Program-made: the position numbers and the translations under genes
Source of the DNA: SW4 sp042466115
GTDB lineage: Bacteria > Pseudomonadota > Alphaproteobacteria > Rhodobacterales > Rhodobacteraceae
Direction: 5' to 3'
Length of the DNA stretch: 64,000 bases
NCBI RefSeq assembly: GCF_042466115.1
Contig: NZ_JAXHBQ010000001.1
Location: 1,240,001-1,304,000 of the forward strand
Shown here: positions 15,993-26,538 of the stretch, one piece after another
How positions within the stretch are numbered: position 1 is the stretch's first letter
Layout: every line of letters begins with the position of its first letter
The notes under the pieces: model-generated
What the model was told of the DNA's origin: nothing
Database searches by the model: none
The model's input: only the letters and a program-made list of their open reading frames with translations

Positions 15993-17240
15993 ATGAGTAG
16001 CAACGCAGTATTGCAGCCCGACCCACAGCCGATCGTGGCGTGCACGATTAGCCGCGATGTGCAGATTTTTGATCTGCTGATCGAAGACATGGAAGCAACC
16101 CTTGGTGAAAACTGGGGTGATCTTGGCTTTGGTGACGCGCTCGCGTTCCTTGAACAGCCCGAAGCGGCTGAATTGCAGTTTATCGCCGTGGCGCTGGACG
16201 AGGAGGACGAGGCCGATCTGTCCTTGATCACTGACATCATTGCGGCGGCAAAGTCCCGTGAAATCAAGGTGATACTGATCGCCGAAGATGTCAGCCCGGC
16301 ATCCTTGCACCAGCTGTTGCGTGAAGGTGGCGATGAATTTGTCCCCTACCCTCTGCCGGAAAACGAACTGGCCCGCGCCATTGAACGTGTCCTGGCCGAA
16401 CCCGCCGAAGCCCCCGTTGCGCCCGAAATGCAAAACAAGCTCAAGGCGACAGGCGATCGCAATGGCGTTGTGATCCCCGTGCACGGCATGGCCGGCGGCA
16501 CAGGCGCGACAACCCTTGCGGTGAACCTTGCGTGGGAGCTGGCCAATATCGACAAGGACAAACCACCACGGGTTTGCCTGATTGATCTGGATCTGCAGTT
16601 TGGCAGCACATCCACCTATCTGGACCTGCCGCGCCGCGAATCGGTGTTTGAAATGCTGTCGGACACGGAATCGATGGATAGCGAAAGCTTTATGCACTCG
16701 CTGTTGTCCTACGAGGACAAGCTGCATGTGCTGACCTCGCCGACCGATCTGATTCCGCTTGATCTGATCGGCCCCGCCGATGTGGAACGCATCATCGAAA
16801 TGGCGCGCACGAATTTCGACTATGTCGTGATCGACATGCCGTCGACGATGGTGGAATGGTCCGAAACTGTGTTGCATGCCGCCCACGTCTATTTCGCGAC
16901 GCTGGAAATGGACCTGCGCTCGGCCCAGAACACACTGCGCCTCAAGCGCGCGCTTCAGGGCGAGGACCTGCCGTTTGAAAAGCTGCGTTTTGTGCTGAAC
17001 CGCGCACCGAAATTCACAGACCTGAACGGCAAGAGCCGCGTCAAGCGTCTGGCTGAATCCCTGGGAATTTCCATTGAGGTGCAGATGCCCGACGGCGGCA
17101 AGCCCGTCGCGCAGAACGCCGATCACGGCGCGCCACTGTCCGAAGGCATTCCCAAGAACCCGCTGCGCAAGGAAATCGCAAAGCTGGCCAAGTCTGTCCA
17201 CGAGGTCAACACGGCCGACGTGGCCGCAACAAGCTCATAA
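15993..17240 (+). CDS. cpaE: Tad localisation ATPase CpaE (TadZ)
   Basis: 415 residues. An N-terminal atypical receiver-like domain (about 1-135) lacks an obvious phosphoacceptor pocket. A MinD/ParA-like ATPase domain follows from about 145, with a deviant Walker A (GMAGGTGATTL) that has Ala where the usual loop Lys of P-loops sits, then LIDLDLQFGSTS and VIDMPSTMVEW. TadZ/CpaE proteins mark the cell pole and recruit the pilus machine. ATG 15993 is preceded by GTAAGG. The longer frame from 15795 is not family-like and runs across the leader. It begins a seven-gene run to cpaA. Confidence 0.93.
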   Translation: MSSNAVLQPDPQPIVACTISRDVQIFDLLIEDMEATLGENWGDLGFGDALAFLEQPEAAELQFIAVALDEEDEADLSLITDIIAAAKSREIKVILIAEDVSPASLHQLLREGGDEFVPYPLPENELARAIERVLAEPAEAPVAPEMQNKLKATGDRNGVVIPVHGMAGGTGATTLAVNLAWELANIDKDKPPRVCLIDLDLQFGSTSTYLDLPRRESVFEMLSDTESMDSESFMHSLLSYEDKLHVLTSPTDLIPLDLIGPADVERIIEMARTNFDYVVIDMPSTMVEWSETVLHAAHVYFATLEMDLRSAQNTLRLKRALQGEDLPFEKLRFVLNRAPKFTDLNGKSRVKRLAESLGISIEVQMPDGGKPVAQNADHGAPLSEGIPKNPLRKEIAKLAKSVHEVNTADVAATSS

Positions 17241-17250
17241 GGGGCATCCG

Positions 17251-18666
<1,416 letters not shown>

Positions 18667-18671
18667 CGCTC

Positions 18672-19640
18672 ATGACAATTTCCGCCGAACCCATCATCTA
18701 TGGCCTCATTTTCGTGGCCATTCTGGTGCTTGTCGAAGGTCTGTATCTGACCGTCTTTGGCAAATCCATCAGCCTCAACAACAAGGTCAACCGCCGGCTT
18801 GAACTGCTTGAAAAAGGCGCGGGTCGCGAACAGGTTCTGGAACAGCTCCGCAAGGAAATGTCCCAGCACATGAAATCGAAAAGCATCCCGCTTTATTCGA
18901 TCCTGGCCAGCAAGGCACAAAAGGCCAATATCGCCTTTACACCGCCCCAGCTGATCATGGTCATGGCCGCGCTTGGCGTCATGGCCTTTATCGGTCTGAC
19001 CGTCGGCACCGGTGCCAGCGTGCAAATTCGCGCGGGCGTCGCGGCCGCGATGGGCGTGGGCGGCGTTTACGTCTGGATCAACGGCAAGGCCAAAAAGCGC
19101 ATGGCCCTTTTGGAAGAACAACTGCCCGATGCGGTTGAACTGATGGTGCGTTCCTTGCGTGTGGGTCACCCGTTTTCATCCGCCATTGCCATTGTCGCCA
19201 AGGAGATCCCCGACCCGCTTGGCACCGAAATGGGCATGATCTCGGACGAGGCCGCCTATGGTCGCGATATGGGTGAGACCCTGAAACACATGGCCGAACG
19301 GATGGACATGCAGGATATGCGCTTTCTGGCCGTGGCCGTGACGATCCAGCAAACGGCCGGTGGTAACCTTGCCGAAATTCTGGACGGTCTGGCCAAAGTG
19401 ATCCGGGCGCGGTTCAAACTGTTCCGCCGTGTAAAGGCGATCACCGCCGAGGCAAAGTGGTCAGGCATGTTCCTGTCCGTCTTTCCGCTGTTGGCATTGG
19501 TCGGGATCAACGTGATCCAGCCGAACTATTATGACGATGTCAAAGAAACCTCCGTGTTTATCCCCGCCTGTCTTGTGGTGGCGGCGTTCCTGACGGTCAA
19601 CGTGATCGTTATGAAAACACTCGTGAATATCAAGGTGTAA
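18672..19640 (+). CDS. tadB: Tad inner-membrane platform protein TadB
   Basis: 322 residues. A GspF-type domain lies at about 135-290 (LPDAVELMVRSLRVGHPFSSAI, DMGETLKHMAERMDMQD, VAVTIQQTAGGNLAEILDGL), with hydrophobic segments at the N-terminus (about 5-25), in the middle (about 90-135) and at the C-terminus (about 265-320). It forms the inner-membrane platform with TadC, on which the CpaF motor acts. Gaps to cpaF and tadC are 5 and 10 nt. Confidence 0.94.
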   Translation: MTISAEPIIYGLIFVAILVLVEGLYLTVFGKSISLNNKVNRRLELLEKGAGREQVLEQLRKEMSQHMKSKSIPLYSILASKAQKANIAFTPPQLIMVMAALGVMAFIGLTVGTGASVQIRAGVAAAMGVGGVYVWINGKAKKRMALLEEQLPDAVELMVRSLRVGHPFSSAIAIVAKEIPDPLGTEMGMISDEAAYGRDMGETLKHMAERMDMQDMRFLAVAVTIQQTAGGNLAEILDGLAKVIRARFKLFRRVKAITAEAKWSGMFLSVFPLLALVGINVIQPNYYDDVKETSVFIPACLVVAAFLTVNVIVMKTLVNIKV

Positions 19641-19650
19641 GGACCAGACT

Positions 19651-20634
19651 ATGGACATCCTGACAACCATTTCCGATCTGCTGACCGACAAGCTGGGCCC
19701 GTTTGGCCCGCTGATTGTCGTGGGCATGCTGGGCGTATTGATGATCTTGCTGGTCTTGCCGACCATGCTCAAGAAAGAGGTCGATCCGCTGGACAAGCTG
19801 CGTGCCAGCACGCGCGCGCAAAACTCGGCCCTGTCAAAGGCCGAAAAACTGCGGGCGGGCGGCGGCAAGGACAAGCTGGAAAAATACTCCAACTTTCTGG
19901 AACCGCAGGACGAGGAAGAGTTTTCCGCAATCCGTCTGAAACTGATGCAGGCCGGCTACCGCACCAAGAACGCGGTGCGGATGTATCACTTTGCGCAATT
20001 TGCGATGGGTGTGGGCCTGCTGTTGGCCGGTGTCGCCTATGCGATCTATGCATCGTCAACCGGTGAACCATCAACCAAGGCGACGATCCTGTCGATCCTG
20101 ATCCCGGGTGTTGTTGGTTACATGACACCGAAATACTGGGTCACGCGCCGCCAATCCGCGCGTCAGGAAGAAATCGTCAACGGTTTTCCCGACAGTCTTG
20201 ATATGATGCTTGTCTGCGTCGAAGCGGGCCAGTCGCTTGACCAGTCCATCATCCGCGTTGCCCGCGAGCTGAAATCCGGCTTCCCGGCCCTCGCCTATGA
20301 ATTCGAGGTCGTCGCCCACGAGATGAAGGCCGGCAAGGACAAGCAGGCCGTGTTGCGCGATATGTCCGAACGCTGCGGCGTGACCGACATCGCCAGCTTT
20401 GTGACCGTGCTGATCCAGTCGCAGCAATTCGGCACCTCGATTGCCGAAGCCTTGCGCGTCTATGCCGGTGAAATGCGTGACAAAAGGGTCATGCGCGCCG
20501 AAGAAAAGGCCAACACCCTGCCCACAAAGATGACTTTGGCCACGATGATGTTGACGGTTCCGCCGCTTCTGATCATCCTGATCGGGCCGTCGATCTTTAA
20601 CATCGCGGTAACATTGGGTAACGCGAACTTCTAA
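19651..20634 (+). CDS. tadC: Tad inner-membrane platform protein TadC
   Basis: 327 residues. An N-terminal helix (GPLIVVGMLGVLMILLVLP) precedes a charged cytoplasmic region with LEPQDEEEFSAIRLKLMQAGY, two central helices, the GspF domain (FPDSLDMMLVCVEAGQSLDQSI, MSERCGVTDIASFVTVLIQSQQFGTSIAEAL) and a C-terminal helix. It pairs with TadB. A 5-nt gap leads to the TadD-like lipoprotein gene. Confidence 0.94.
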   Translation: MDILTTISDLLTDKLGPFGPLIVVGMLGVLMILLVLPTMLKKEVDPLDKLRASTRAQNSALSKAEKLRAGGGKDKLEKYSNFLEPQDEEEFSAIRLKLMQAGYRTKNAVRMYHFAQFAMGVGLLLAGVAYAIYASSTGEPSTKATILSILIPGVVGYMTPKYWVTRRQSARQEEIVNGFPDSLDMMLVCVEAGQSLDQSIIRVARELKSGFPALAYEFEVVAHEMKAGKDKQAVLRDMSERCGVTDIASFVTVLIQSQQFGTSIAEALRVYAGEMRDKRVMRAEEKANTLPTKMTLATMMLTVPPLLIILIGPSIFNIAVTLGNANF

Positions 20635-20639
20635 GGGTC

Positions 20640-21200
20640 ATGACGCCAAAACCGATTGCAATGATCGCGGTGATTGCCGCCCTCGCCGCCTGTGAACCGG
20701 GCGGCTTTGGGCGTGCCGATGGTCAGGTTTATGCGCCCGGTGTGGCCGGACCGGCCGATACGGACGGGCTGATCGTCGGGCATCGGCTGATGGCGGCTGG
20801 TGAATACCAGCTTGCACTCGATGCCTATACCCGTGCTGCGGGCCAGCAGGGGCTGAATGTCGACACGCTCAGCGCGCTTGGCTCGGCCAATCTACGTCTG
20901 GGGCGGCTGGGACAGGCCGAAACCTTGCTGCGACGCGCCGTTGACGAAGATGCCAGCTTTGCCGCTGCATGGAACAATCTGGGTGTGATCCTGATGGAAC
21001 GGGGCAAAATCGCCGAAGCGTCACAGGTGTTTCGTCGCGCTTTTGCCACGGATAACGGCAATTCCGACCAGATTCGGGACAACTTGCGCTTGGCACTCGC
21101 AAAATTGGACAATCCGGGCTATGAAGACCCCAATGAAGACCAAAAATTCGAATTGGTGCGGCGCGGCACAGGCGACTATGTGATCCTCTCCGCACCCTGA
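20640..21200 (+). CDS. tadD: TadD-like TPR lipoprotein
   Basis: 186 residues. The lipoprotein signal peptide ends in LAAC (Cys18). At least two or three TPR units are seen at about 45-150 (AAGEYQLALDAYTRAAG, LGSANLRLGRLGQAETLLRRA, AAWNNLGVILMERGKIAEASQVFRRAF). TadD-type lipoproteins act as pilotins or assembly scaffolds for the secretin. It starts 5 nt after the tadC stop. Confidence 0.85.
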   Translation: MTPKPIAMIAVIAALAACEPGGFGRADGQVYAPGVAGPADTDGLIVGHRLMAAGEYQLALDAYTRAAGQQGLNVDTLSALGSANLRLGRLGQAETLLRRAVDEDASFAAAWNNLGVILMERGKIAEASQVFRRAFATDNGNSDQIRDNLRLALAKLDNPGYEDPNEDQKFELVRRGTGDYVILSAP

Positions 21201-21226
21201 GGCAAGAGCAGTAAAAGGACGCAAAA

Positions 21227-22087
21227 ATGCGCCACCCTATCCTGATGTCCCTGTCATTGGCAGGTGTTGTTGCGTTGACGGCCTGTGGCGATCAATCTGG
21301 CGACGCCCAGGTGAACCGCGCCCTGCGCGATGTGAACGTGGTCGATGAAACCAACCTCAACGATGTGATGCTGACGGTCGGTGACCCCAACGAGGCGGTC
21401 AACTACTTTGCCCGCGCCAGCGAAAACGATCCTGGACGGATTGACCTGATGCGCGGACTTGCGACATCGCTCGTGCGGGCGCAGCGCCCCGCCGATGCCA
21501 TCCCCGCCTGGGAGGCCGTGGTTGCCCATGCCGAAGCCACTGCCGACGACAGCGTCGATCTGGCCGATGCCCAGATCCGCAACAACCAGTGGGACGCGGC
21601 CGAAATCACCCTTGATAGCGTGCCCCCGACCCACGAGACCTACAAGCGCTACCGCCTTGAGGCGATGATCGCCGACAGCAACGAAGAATGGGACAACGCC
21701 GACAGTTTCTATGAAACCGCTGCGGGCCTGACGACCCAGCCTGCCGGTGTGTTCAACAACTGGGGCTTTTCCAAGCTGACACGCGGCGATTATGCGGGCG
21801 CCGAACGCCTGTTCGGTGACGCGATCCGCCATGACAGCAGCCTGTTCACCGCCAAGAACAACCTTGTGCTGGCCCGTGGTGCGCAACGCAACTATGATCT
21901 GCCCGTCATCCCGATGAGCCAGATCGAGCGCGCGCAACTGCTGCATACGCTGGCCCTGTCCGCGATCAAGCAGAACGATGTGACCATCGGGCGCGGTTTG
22001 CTGCGCGAAGCCATCGACACCCACCCCCAGCACTTTGAGGCGGCCGTGCGCAGCCTGCGGGCGCTGGAAGACAACGTCGCGAACTAA
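21227..22087 (+). CDS. Second TPR lipoprotein of the Tad locus
   Basis: 286 residues. The signal peptide has lipobox LTAC (Cys20), and several degenerate TPR units follow from about 60 to 275. The clearest are FARASENDPGRIDLMRGLATSL, VFNNWGFSKLTRGDYAGAERLFGDAI and the C-terminal LALSAIKQNDVTIGRGLLREAI. AAAAGGA precedes ATG 21227. Such tandem TPR lipoproteins accompany tadD in Rhodobacteraceae Tad loci. The precise role is unknown. It ends 4 nt before the cpaA start. Confidence 0.82.
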   Translation: MRHPILMSLSLAGVVALTACGDQSGDAQVNRALRDVNVVDETNLNDVMLTVGDPNEAVNYFARASENDPGRIDLMRGLATSLVRAQRPADAIPAWEAVVAHAEATADDSVDLADAQIRNNQWDAAEITLDSVPPTHETYKRYRLEAMIADSNEEWDNADSFYETAAGLTTQPAGVFNNWGFSKLTRGDYAGAERLFGDAIRHDSSLFTAKNNLVLARGAQRNYDLPVIPMSQIERAQLLHTLALSAIKQNDVTIGRGLLREAIDTHPQHFEAAVRSLRALEDNVAN

Positions 22088-22091
22088 GCCC

Positions 22092-22583
22092 GTGCAGGTG
22101 GCCCATTCCGCCAGCGATGCCCTGTGGTATCTGCCCTTGGTCGTGCCGATCTGCATCTTTGTGGCGTGGAACGACATGCGGGTAATGAAGATCCCCAATG
22201 TCGCCGTTTATGCTTTGGTCGGGGTGTTTGCCGTCACGGGGTTGCTGACGCTTGATCTGGACGTTTACGCGTGGCGCTGGTTGCACCTGATCGTGATGCT
22301 GGTGATCGGTATGGTGCTGAACGCCGCGGGCGTATTGGGCGCAGGCGATGCAAAATTTGCCGCCGCAGCCGCACCGTTTGTCGCGCTGTCGGACCTTTCG
22401 ACGATGCTGTATATCCTCGCGGCCTGTGCGGCGGGCGGGTATCTGGTGCACCGTCTGGTCAAAATCTCGCCCCTGCGCAAACTGGTCCCCGAGTGGGAAA
22501 GCTGGTCATCGGGCAAACGCTTTCCAATGGGCTTTCCGCTTGGGGCGGCACTGGCGTTTTACCTTGCGATCCCGCTGATCTAA
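22092..22583 (+). CDS. cpaA: Prepilin peptidase CpaA (A24 family)
   Basis: 163 residues with about five membrane segments. The paired catalytic aspartates of A24 peptidases are visible: one in WNDMRVMKIPN and one in the GAGDAKF motif. It is a short TadV/CpaA-type enzyme without the N-methyltransferase domain, and it processes the Flp leaders at the G/A bond. It starts at GTG 22092 (a second GTG lies at 22098), close behind the TPR gene. Its stop overlaps the stop of the convergent membrane-protein gene by 4 nt. Confidence 0.92.
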   Translation: MQVAHSASDALWYLPLVVPICIFVAWNDMRVMKIPNVAVYALVGVFAVTGLLTLDLDVYAWRWLHLIVMLVIGMVLNAAGVLGAGDAKFAAAAAPFVALSDLSTMLYILAACAAGGYLVHRLVKISPLRKLVPEWESWSSGKRFPMGFPLGAALAFYLAIPLI

Positions 22584-24205
22584 CCCGCCTTTTCAAACAA
22601 AATATACAACGGCGTGCGGCGGATTTCCGTCAGATCATCGGTGCCGCGTTCTGTCACGGCCTTCAGGATCATGACCTGCAAATCATGCGACACGGGACAC
22701 AGCGGCACCAACAGGTAGTCCGCCGAGTCAAAGCCCGGCAACCCACCATAATACCACGGCGCGCCACCTTCGAGGCGTTCAAGCGCGCCATAAAGCCAGT
22801 GCGACGAAAACAGATCGGCGGCCAGCAGGCGCTTGCCCTCGGCCAGCCCGGCCTCTTCCAGATCACGTGTCACTGCATCAAACATGGCCGGCAGGCCCAG
22901 TTCCGTCGTGCAATAAGGGAAGACCTCGCCCATGAACTGCGCCTGTTCATCACGGCGCGCGCCCTCGCGGAACTGTTCAAGGCCCGATCCTTCGCCGTCC
23001 AGCGCAACACGCCCGTCAACACGCAGTGCACGCAAATCGGCTGTGTGCAAATCCATGTGAATGCCGCCACGGGGCAGGATCGGCGCATATGTCGCCTCGT
23101 CCACGCGCAGGTGCCGGAAGGGGCTGTAAAGCATGTTCGCGAACGACGGGGCGATCAGCGCCAGTGCCATCGCCGCCGTGACCAGCTGCGCCGTGCGCAG
23201 GTTCAGCCCCATCGCATTTGTCAGGTCAGGCGAGGGCAGCAGGGCCAGCAACAGCACACCCAACAGCAGCAACCACTGCGGATCGTTGCCAAAATTCTGG
23301 AACGTCACATAAAAGAACCCCGGCACCAGCAGCAACAGGACCAGCCCCGCATTGGCCTGCCCCGACTGGCGCACAAAGATCACGCCCGCGATCGCCACCA
23401 GCGATCCGGCAATATAGGCTGGCGCGCCCATCACCGCGCTAAAGGGTTCACCCGGCTGCGGACGCACATCGGAACTGGCCACCGCCCTAAGATCGCCGAT
23501 ATAGGCCAGCCAATAGTCAACCCCCGCAAACAGGGTGATCAGAACCGCGATCACAACGCCCGTCAAAACGGCAAACATCAGCGTCGACAGGCGTTTGCCC
23601 AAAACCAGCGCAAGGACAACCGGCAGGGCAAAAGCAGCGAAATAGGTCACTTTGATCATCACCAGAATAGCCATCATGGCACCGATCACGATACCATCAA
23701 TGGCCGGTCTCTTGGGGTGGACAGGCGGCAACATGGCCGCAATAACGGCGATAAACGTGGCCGCCCAGGCCCAGCGGTTATAATGCATCGAAAATGAAAT
23801 GCTGCGCTGCGCCTCGCCGTGGACAAGCGCCAAAAGCAGCCCCATCACGATCAACCCGAACAGCAGCGCAACACTGCGCGACATGCGGCTGTAACCGACC
23901 CACCACAGGGCGGGCAGCATCACGGCGGCAAAGGAAACCTGCGCGGATACAATCGCCATGCCAATCCCCATGCCACGGTCCACGAAAAACGCGATTGGCC
24001 AGAATGCCAAAGCCCCAATCGGGGTCATGAAATCAACGTGCGGGACCTCTCCGGCGACCATGCGGAACACGATTTGCACCAGATGCAGGGTGTCGCCTTC
24101 GTGCCGGCCAATGAAAAACCCGCCCTTGAGCAGGGTCGCCCCGCCCATTGCGACAAGAATTGCCACAAGGAATGCGAAAAATGTAACTGGATTTGGTCGT
24201 GTCAT
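22580..24205 (-). CDS. Polytopic membrane protein, GT-C glycosyltransferase-like
   Basis: 541 residues. About ten or eleven hydrophobic helices (residues 1-380) are followed by a hydrophilic C-terminal domain of about 150 residues. The first exoplasmic loop contains GRHEGDTLHL and then GEVPHVDFMTPIG, which resembles the acidic loop of GT-C enzymes that use polyprenyl-phosphate sugars (often G-x-x-P-Y-x-D-F-x-x-P-x-G). I do not recognise a named family. ATG 24205 is chosen because GAGGGGCAGG precedes it; the longer open frame is discarded. The position at the end of the Tad locus, with arabinose-donor-like genes at the other end, suggests pilus or envelope glycosylation. That is inference. Confidence 0.65.
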   Translation of the reverse strand: MTRPNPVTFFAFLVAILVAMGGATLLKGGFFIGRHEGDTLHLVQIVFRMVAGEVPHVDFMTPIGALAFWPIAFFVDRGMGIGMAIVSAQVSFAAVMLPALWWVGYSRMSRSVALLFGLIVMGLLLALVHGEAQRSISFSMHYNRWAWAATFIAVIAAMLPPVHPKRPAIDGIVIGAMMAILVMIKVTYFAAFALPVVLALVLGKRLSTLMFAVLTGVVIAVLITLFAGVDYWLAYIGDLRAVASSDVRPQPGEPFSAVMGAPAYIAGSLVAIAGVIFVRQSGQANAGLVLLLLVPGFFYVTFQNFGNDPQWLLLLGVLLLALLPSPDLTNAMGLNLRTAQLVTAAMALALIAPSFANMLYSPFRHLRVDEATYAPILPRGGIHMDLHTADLRALRVDGRVALDGEGSGLEQFREGARRDEQAQFMGEVFPYCTTELGLPAMFDAVTRDLEEAGLAEGKRLLAADLFSSHWLYGALERLEGGAPWYYGGLPGFDSADYLLVPLCPVSHDLQVMILKAVTERGTDDLTEIRRTPLYILFEKAG

Positions 24206-24350
24206 GCCTGCCCCTCGCAATGGTTTGTCCATTTTTTCGCCACAATAGTCAGGCAAATAGGGGGAGGCAAAAGGCTTTGTGTCTGATTTGGCGACATTCC
24301 CGCCAAAGCGGCGCTTGTGCCACAAACAAATGATAAACGGGCAGACCGAC

Positions 24351-25661
24351 ATGAATATGCAAGCGACCAACGTAATGGCCCCACCGGCTCCGAAATCCCT
24401 TGCGGGGATGCAACTGCCGATGGCGATGATGCGTGATATCCTGTTGAAAACCATGTTCCGTATGAACCTTGATCTGGTGACAGAAATCGCCAAGGTGATC
24501 TGCCTGCCCGTCCCCGTGACGCAGGAACTTGTCGATCTCGCGCGCACCCAGCGCCTGCTGGAAGCCACAGGCACCCTGAACGCCAACAACGGCAATGAAA
24601 TGGGCTATCAGCTGACCGATGCGGGCAAAGCACGCGCGCTGGATGCTGTCGCGCAGTCGGAGTATTTTGGTGCGATGCCTGTGCCGCTTGATGTGTATCG
24701 CGAACAGGTCAAACGCCAGTCGATCCGCAACATCCAGGTGACCCGCGACCAGCTGACAGCCGCCATGGGCCACCTGATCCTTCCCGGCGAACTGTTGGAC
24801 CACCTTGGGCCTGCGGTCGGCGCTGGCCGCTCGATCCTGATGTATGGCCCTCCCGGCAACGGGAAATCCTCGATCTCGAACGGGATCAGGGATGCCTTGG
24901 GCGACAAGATCTATGTGCCGCGCGCGATTGAATATTCCGGTCAGGTGATCACCGTTTATGACCCGATCGTGCATTCGGCCGCCGAAGAAGACATCGACGA
25001 TCCAAATTCGCTGCGCCGCACATCGGGCAGGTTCGATACGCGCTATGTGCTGTGCGAACGCCCGACCGTGATCACCGGTGGTGAACTGTCACTGTCGATG
25101 CTTGATCTGGTCTATAACCCGACCGCGCGCACCTATCAGGCGCCCTTGCAGCTGAAAGCGACCGGCGGGATTTTCATCGTCGATGACCTTGGCCGTCAGG
25201 CCGAACCGCCGCAGGCGCTGGTCAACCGCTGGATCGTGCCACTGGAAGAAAACAAGGATATTCTGGCGCTGCAATCGGGCGAAAAATTCGAAGTGCCGTT
25301 TGATACACTGGTGATCTTTTCCACCAACTTCCACCCCAACGAGATTTTCGATAAAGCCGCCCTGCGCCGCATCTTCTTCAAGATCAAGATCGACGGGCCG
25401 GAACAGGAAGATTTCCTCAAGATTTTTGCCATGGTCGCGCGCAAGCGCAAGATGCCACTGGACGAGGCATCCTTGGTGCATCTGCTGAAAAAGAAATACC
25501 CGACCATCGACAACATCTATGCGAACTACCAGCCGATCTTTTTGATCGACCAGATGATCGCGATTTGCGAATTTGAAGGCATCCCCTATCAGATGACCCC
25601 CGATCTGGTGGATCGGGCATGGGCAAACATGTTCGTCAAGGAAGAAGAAATCGTTCACTAA
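24351..25661 (+). CDS. AAA-family ATPase with N-terminal winged-helix-like region
   Basis: 436 residues. The N-terminal region (about 25-110) includes LLKTMFRMNLDLVTEIAKVICLP and YQLTDAGKARALDA, resembling a winged-helix fold. The ATPase domain has the Walker A GPPGNGKSSISNG, a Walker B-like GGIFIVDDLGRQ and a sensor-like VIFSTNFHP, and a C-terminal helical lid follows. Conserved ATPases of this kind occur near Tad loci in Rhodobacteraceae, as far as I recall, but the function is unknown. ATG 24351 is favoured over GTG 24279 and ATG 24330, though without a strong ribosome binding site. It is divergent from the GT-C-like gene and converges with the LytTR regulator. Confidence 0.75.
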   Translation: MNMQATNVMAPPAPKSLAGMQLPMAMMRDILLKTMFRMNLDLVTEIAKVICLPVPVTQELVDLARTQRLLEATGTLNANNGNEMGYQLTDAGKARALDAVAQSEYFGAMPVPLDVYREQVKRQSIRNIQVTRDQLTAAMGHLILPGELLDHLGPAVGAGRSILMYGPPGNGKSSISNGIRDALGDKIYVPRAIEYSGQVITVYDPIVHSAAEEDIDDPNSLRRTSGRFDTRYVLCERPTVITGGELSLSMLDLVYNPTARTYQAPLQLKATGGIFIVDDLGRQAEPPQALVNRWIVPLEENKDILALQSGEKFEVPFDTLVIFSTNFHPNEIFDKAALRRIFFKIKIDGPEQEDFLKIFAMVARKRKMPLDEASLVHLLKKKYPTIDNIYANYQPIFLIDQMIAICEFEGIPYQMTPDLVDRAWANMFVKEEEIVH

Positions 25662-25673
25662 GGCAGCATGCGC

Positions 25674-26438
25674 CTAGTCGGTCAGAACGTTCGCCGCGAC
25701 CAGATTCGCGCGGTATTTCGGGCCGACAGGCACATGTGCTCCGTCACTTGTGCGCACAAACACGCGCCCGTTGTCGCGCACAACCTCGCCGATATGCGCG
25801 CGCGCAACCCAATGCGACCGATGCACGCAGAACCCGTCAATCCCCGACATCTCGGCCACCGCATCGGCAAAGCGCATCAGCAACCGATGTGTCGCACCGC
25901 ATGACAACAGCACCTCGACGTAGTGATCATTGACCGTCAGGCGCACGATGGAATCTGCGTCGTGGTCGCCCTCGATGCGGTCCAGCAGGCGGGGGCGCGG
26001 CGTTTCCGTCGCCGCGGATGACACGATATTGAGGTTACGCAACAGCGTGATGCAAAGCGACACAATCAATACCACGCCCCACATGCGAAAGGCCGACAAG
26101 CCCGGCAGTTCCCGGCTCCCCGCGGCGAAGATGGAATAGTAATAAACGCAGGGCGTAAAGAGCAGGGAAAAGACAAATGCGCCAACCAGATCGCGGCGCA
26201 GGCGCGGTTGTCCTTGCAGGACCATCGCAACCGAAACCCGCACGCCAACCGCAAGGATGTGGCTGACCGAAACGACCGTGAACCAATAGAGGCTACGGGC
26301 CGCGAAACTCATTGAATTATAGGTGTCAAACGGGCCGGTAACCGCAAGAATAAGCGTCGCAATTGCCCACACCACAAGCGGCTTTGGTTGGAAAACCTCG
26401 CTTCGTAGCCCTGCTACAAACTTCCGAAAAACACGCAC
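25674..26438 (-). CDS. Membrane-anchored LytTR-family transcription regulator
   Basis: 254 residues. Four predicted membrane helices span about 20-145. A C-terminal LytTR DNA-binding domain spans about 165-250, with RLTVNDHYVEVLLSCGATHRLLMRFADAVAEM, CVHRSHWVARAHIGEV and VPVGPKYRANL. Membrane-tethered LytTR proteins sense envelope signals or bind partners and regulate nearby genes. GTG 26438 is preferred because GGGG lies 10 nt upstream; a TTG at 26495 lacks any ribosome binding site. An inverted repeat lies just upstream. Targets are unknown; the adjacent ATPase and pilus genes are candidates. Confidence 0.82.
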   Translation of the reverse strand: MRVFRKFVAGLRSEVFQPKPLVVWAIATLILAVTGPFDTYNSMSFAARSLYWFTVVSVSHILAVGVRVSVAMVLQGQPRLRRDLVGAFVFSLLFTPCVYYYSIFAAGSRELPGLSAFRMWGVVLIVSLCITLLRNLNIVSSAATETPRPRLLDRIEGDHDADSIVRLTVNDHYVEVLLSCGATHRLLMRFADAVAEMSGIDGFCVHRSHWVARAHIGEVVRDNGRVFVRTSDGAHVPVGPKYRANLVAANVLTD

Positions 26439-26453
26439 GCGACAGTTACCCCA

Positions 26454-26475
26454 GCTAACCTTGGGCAACGTTAGC
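26454..26475. repeat. Inverted repeat upstream of the LytTR gene
   Basis: GCTAAC at 26454-26459 and GTTAGC at 26470-26475 are separated by 10 nt, just upstream of the LytTR start. No T-tract follows on the minus strand, so it is less likely to be the folD terminator and more likely an operator or leader hairpin. Confidence 0.4.
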
Positions 26476-26538
26476 GCGCAGCGCAATGAAATCAAATGCT
26501 ATTCACGAAAACGGCGAAAACACTTGAAACTGTGTGAT

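Noticed and set aside
22271..23797. A plus-strand frame of 508 codons across cpaA and the GT-C-like gene
   Set aside because: Gln/His/Arg-rich antisense frame overlapping two better-supported genes.
26439..26495. TTG start at 26495 for the LytTR gene
   Set aside because: No ribosome binding site. GTG 26438 has GGGG at suitable distance and keeps all membrane helices.
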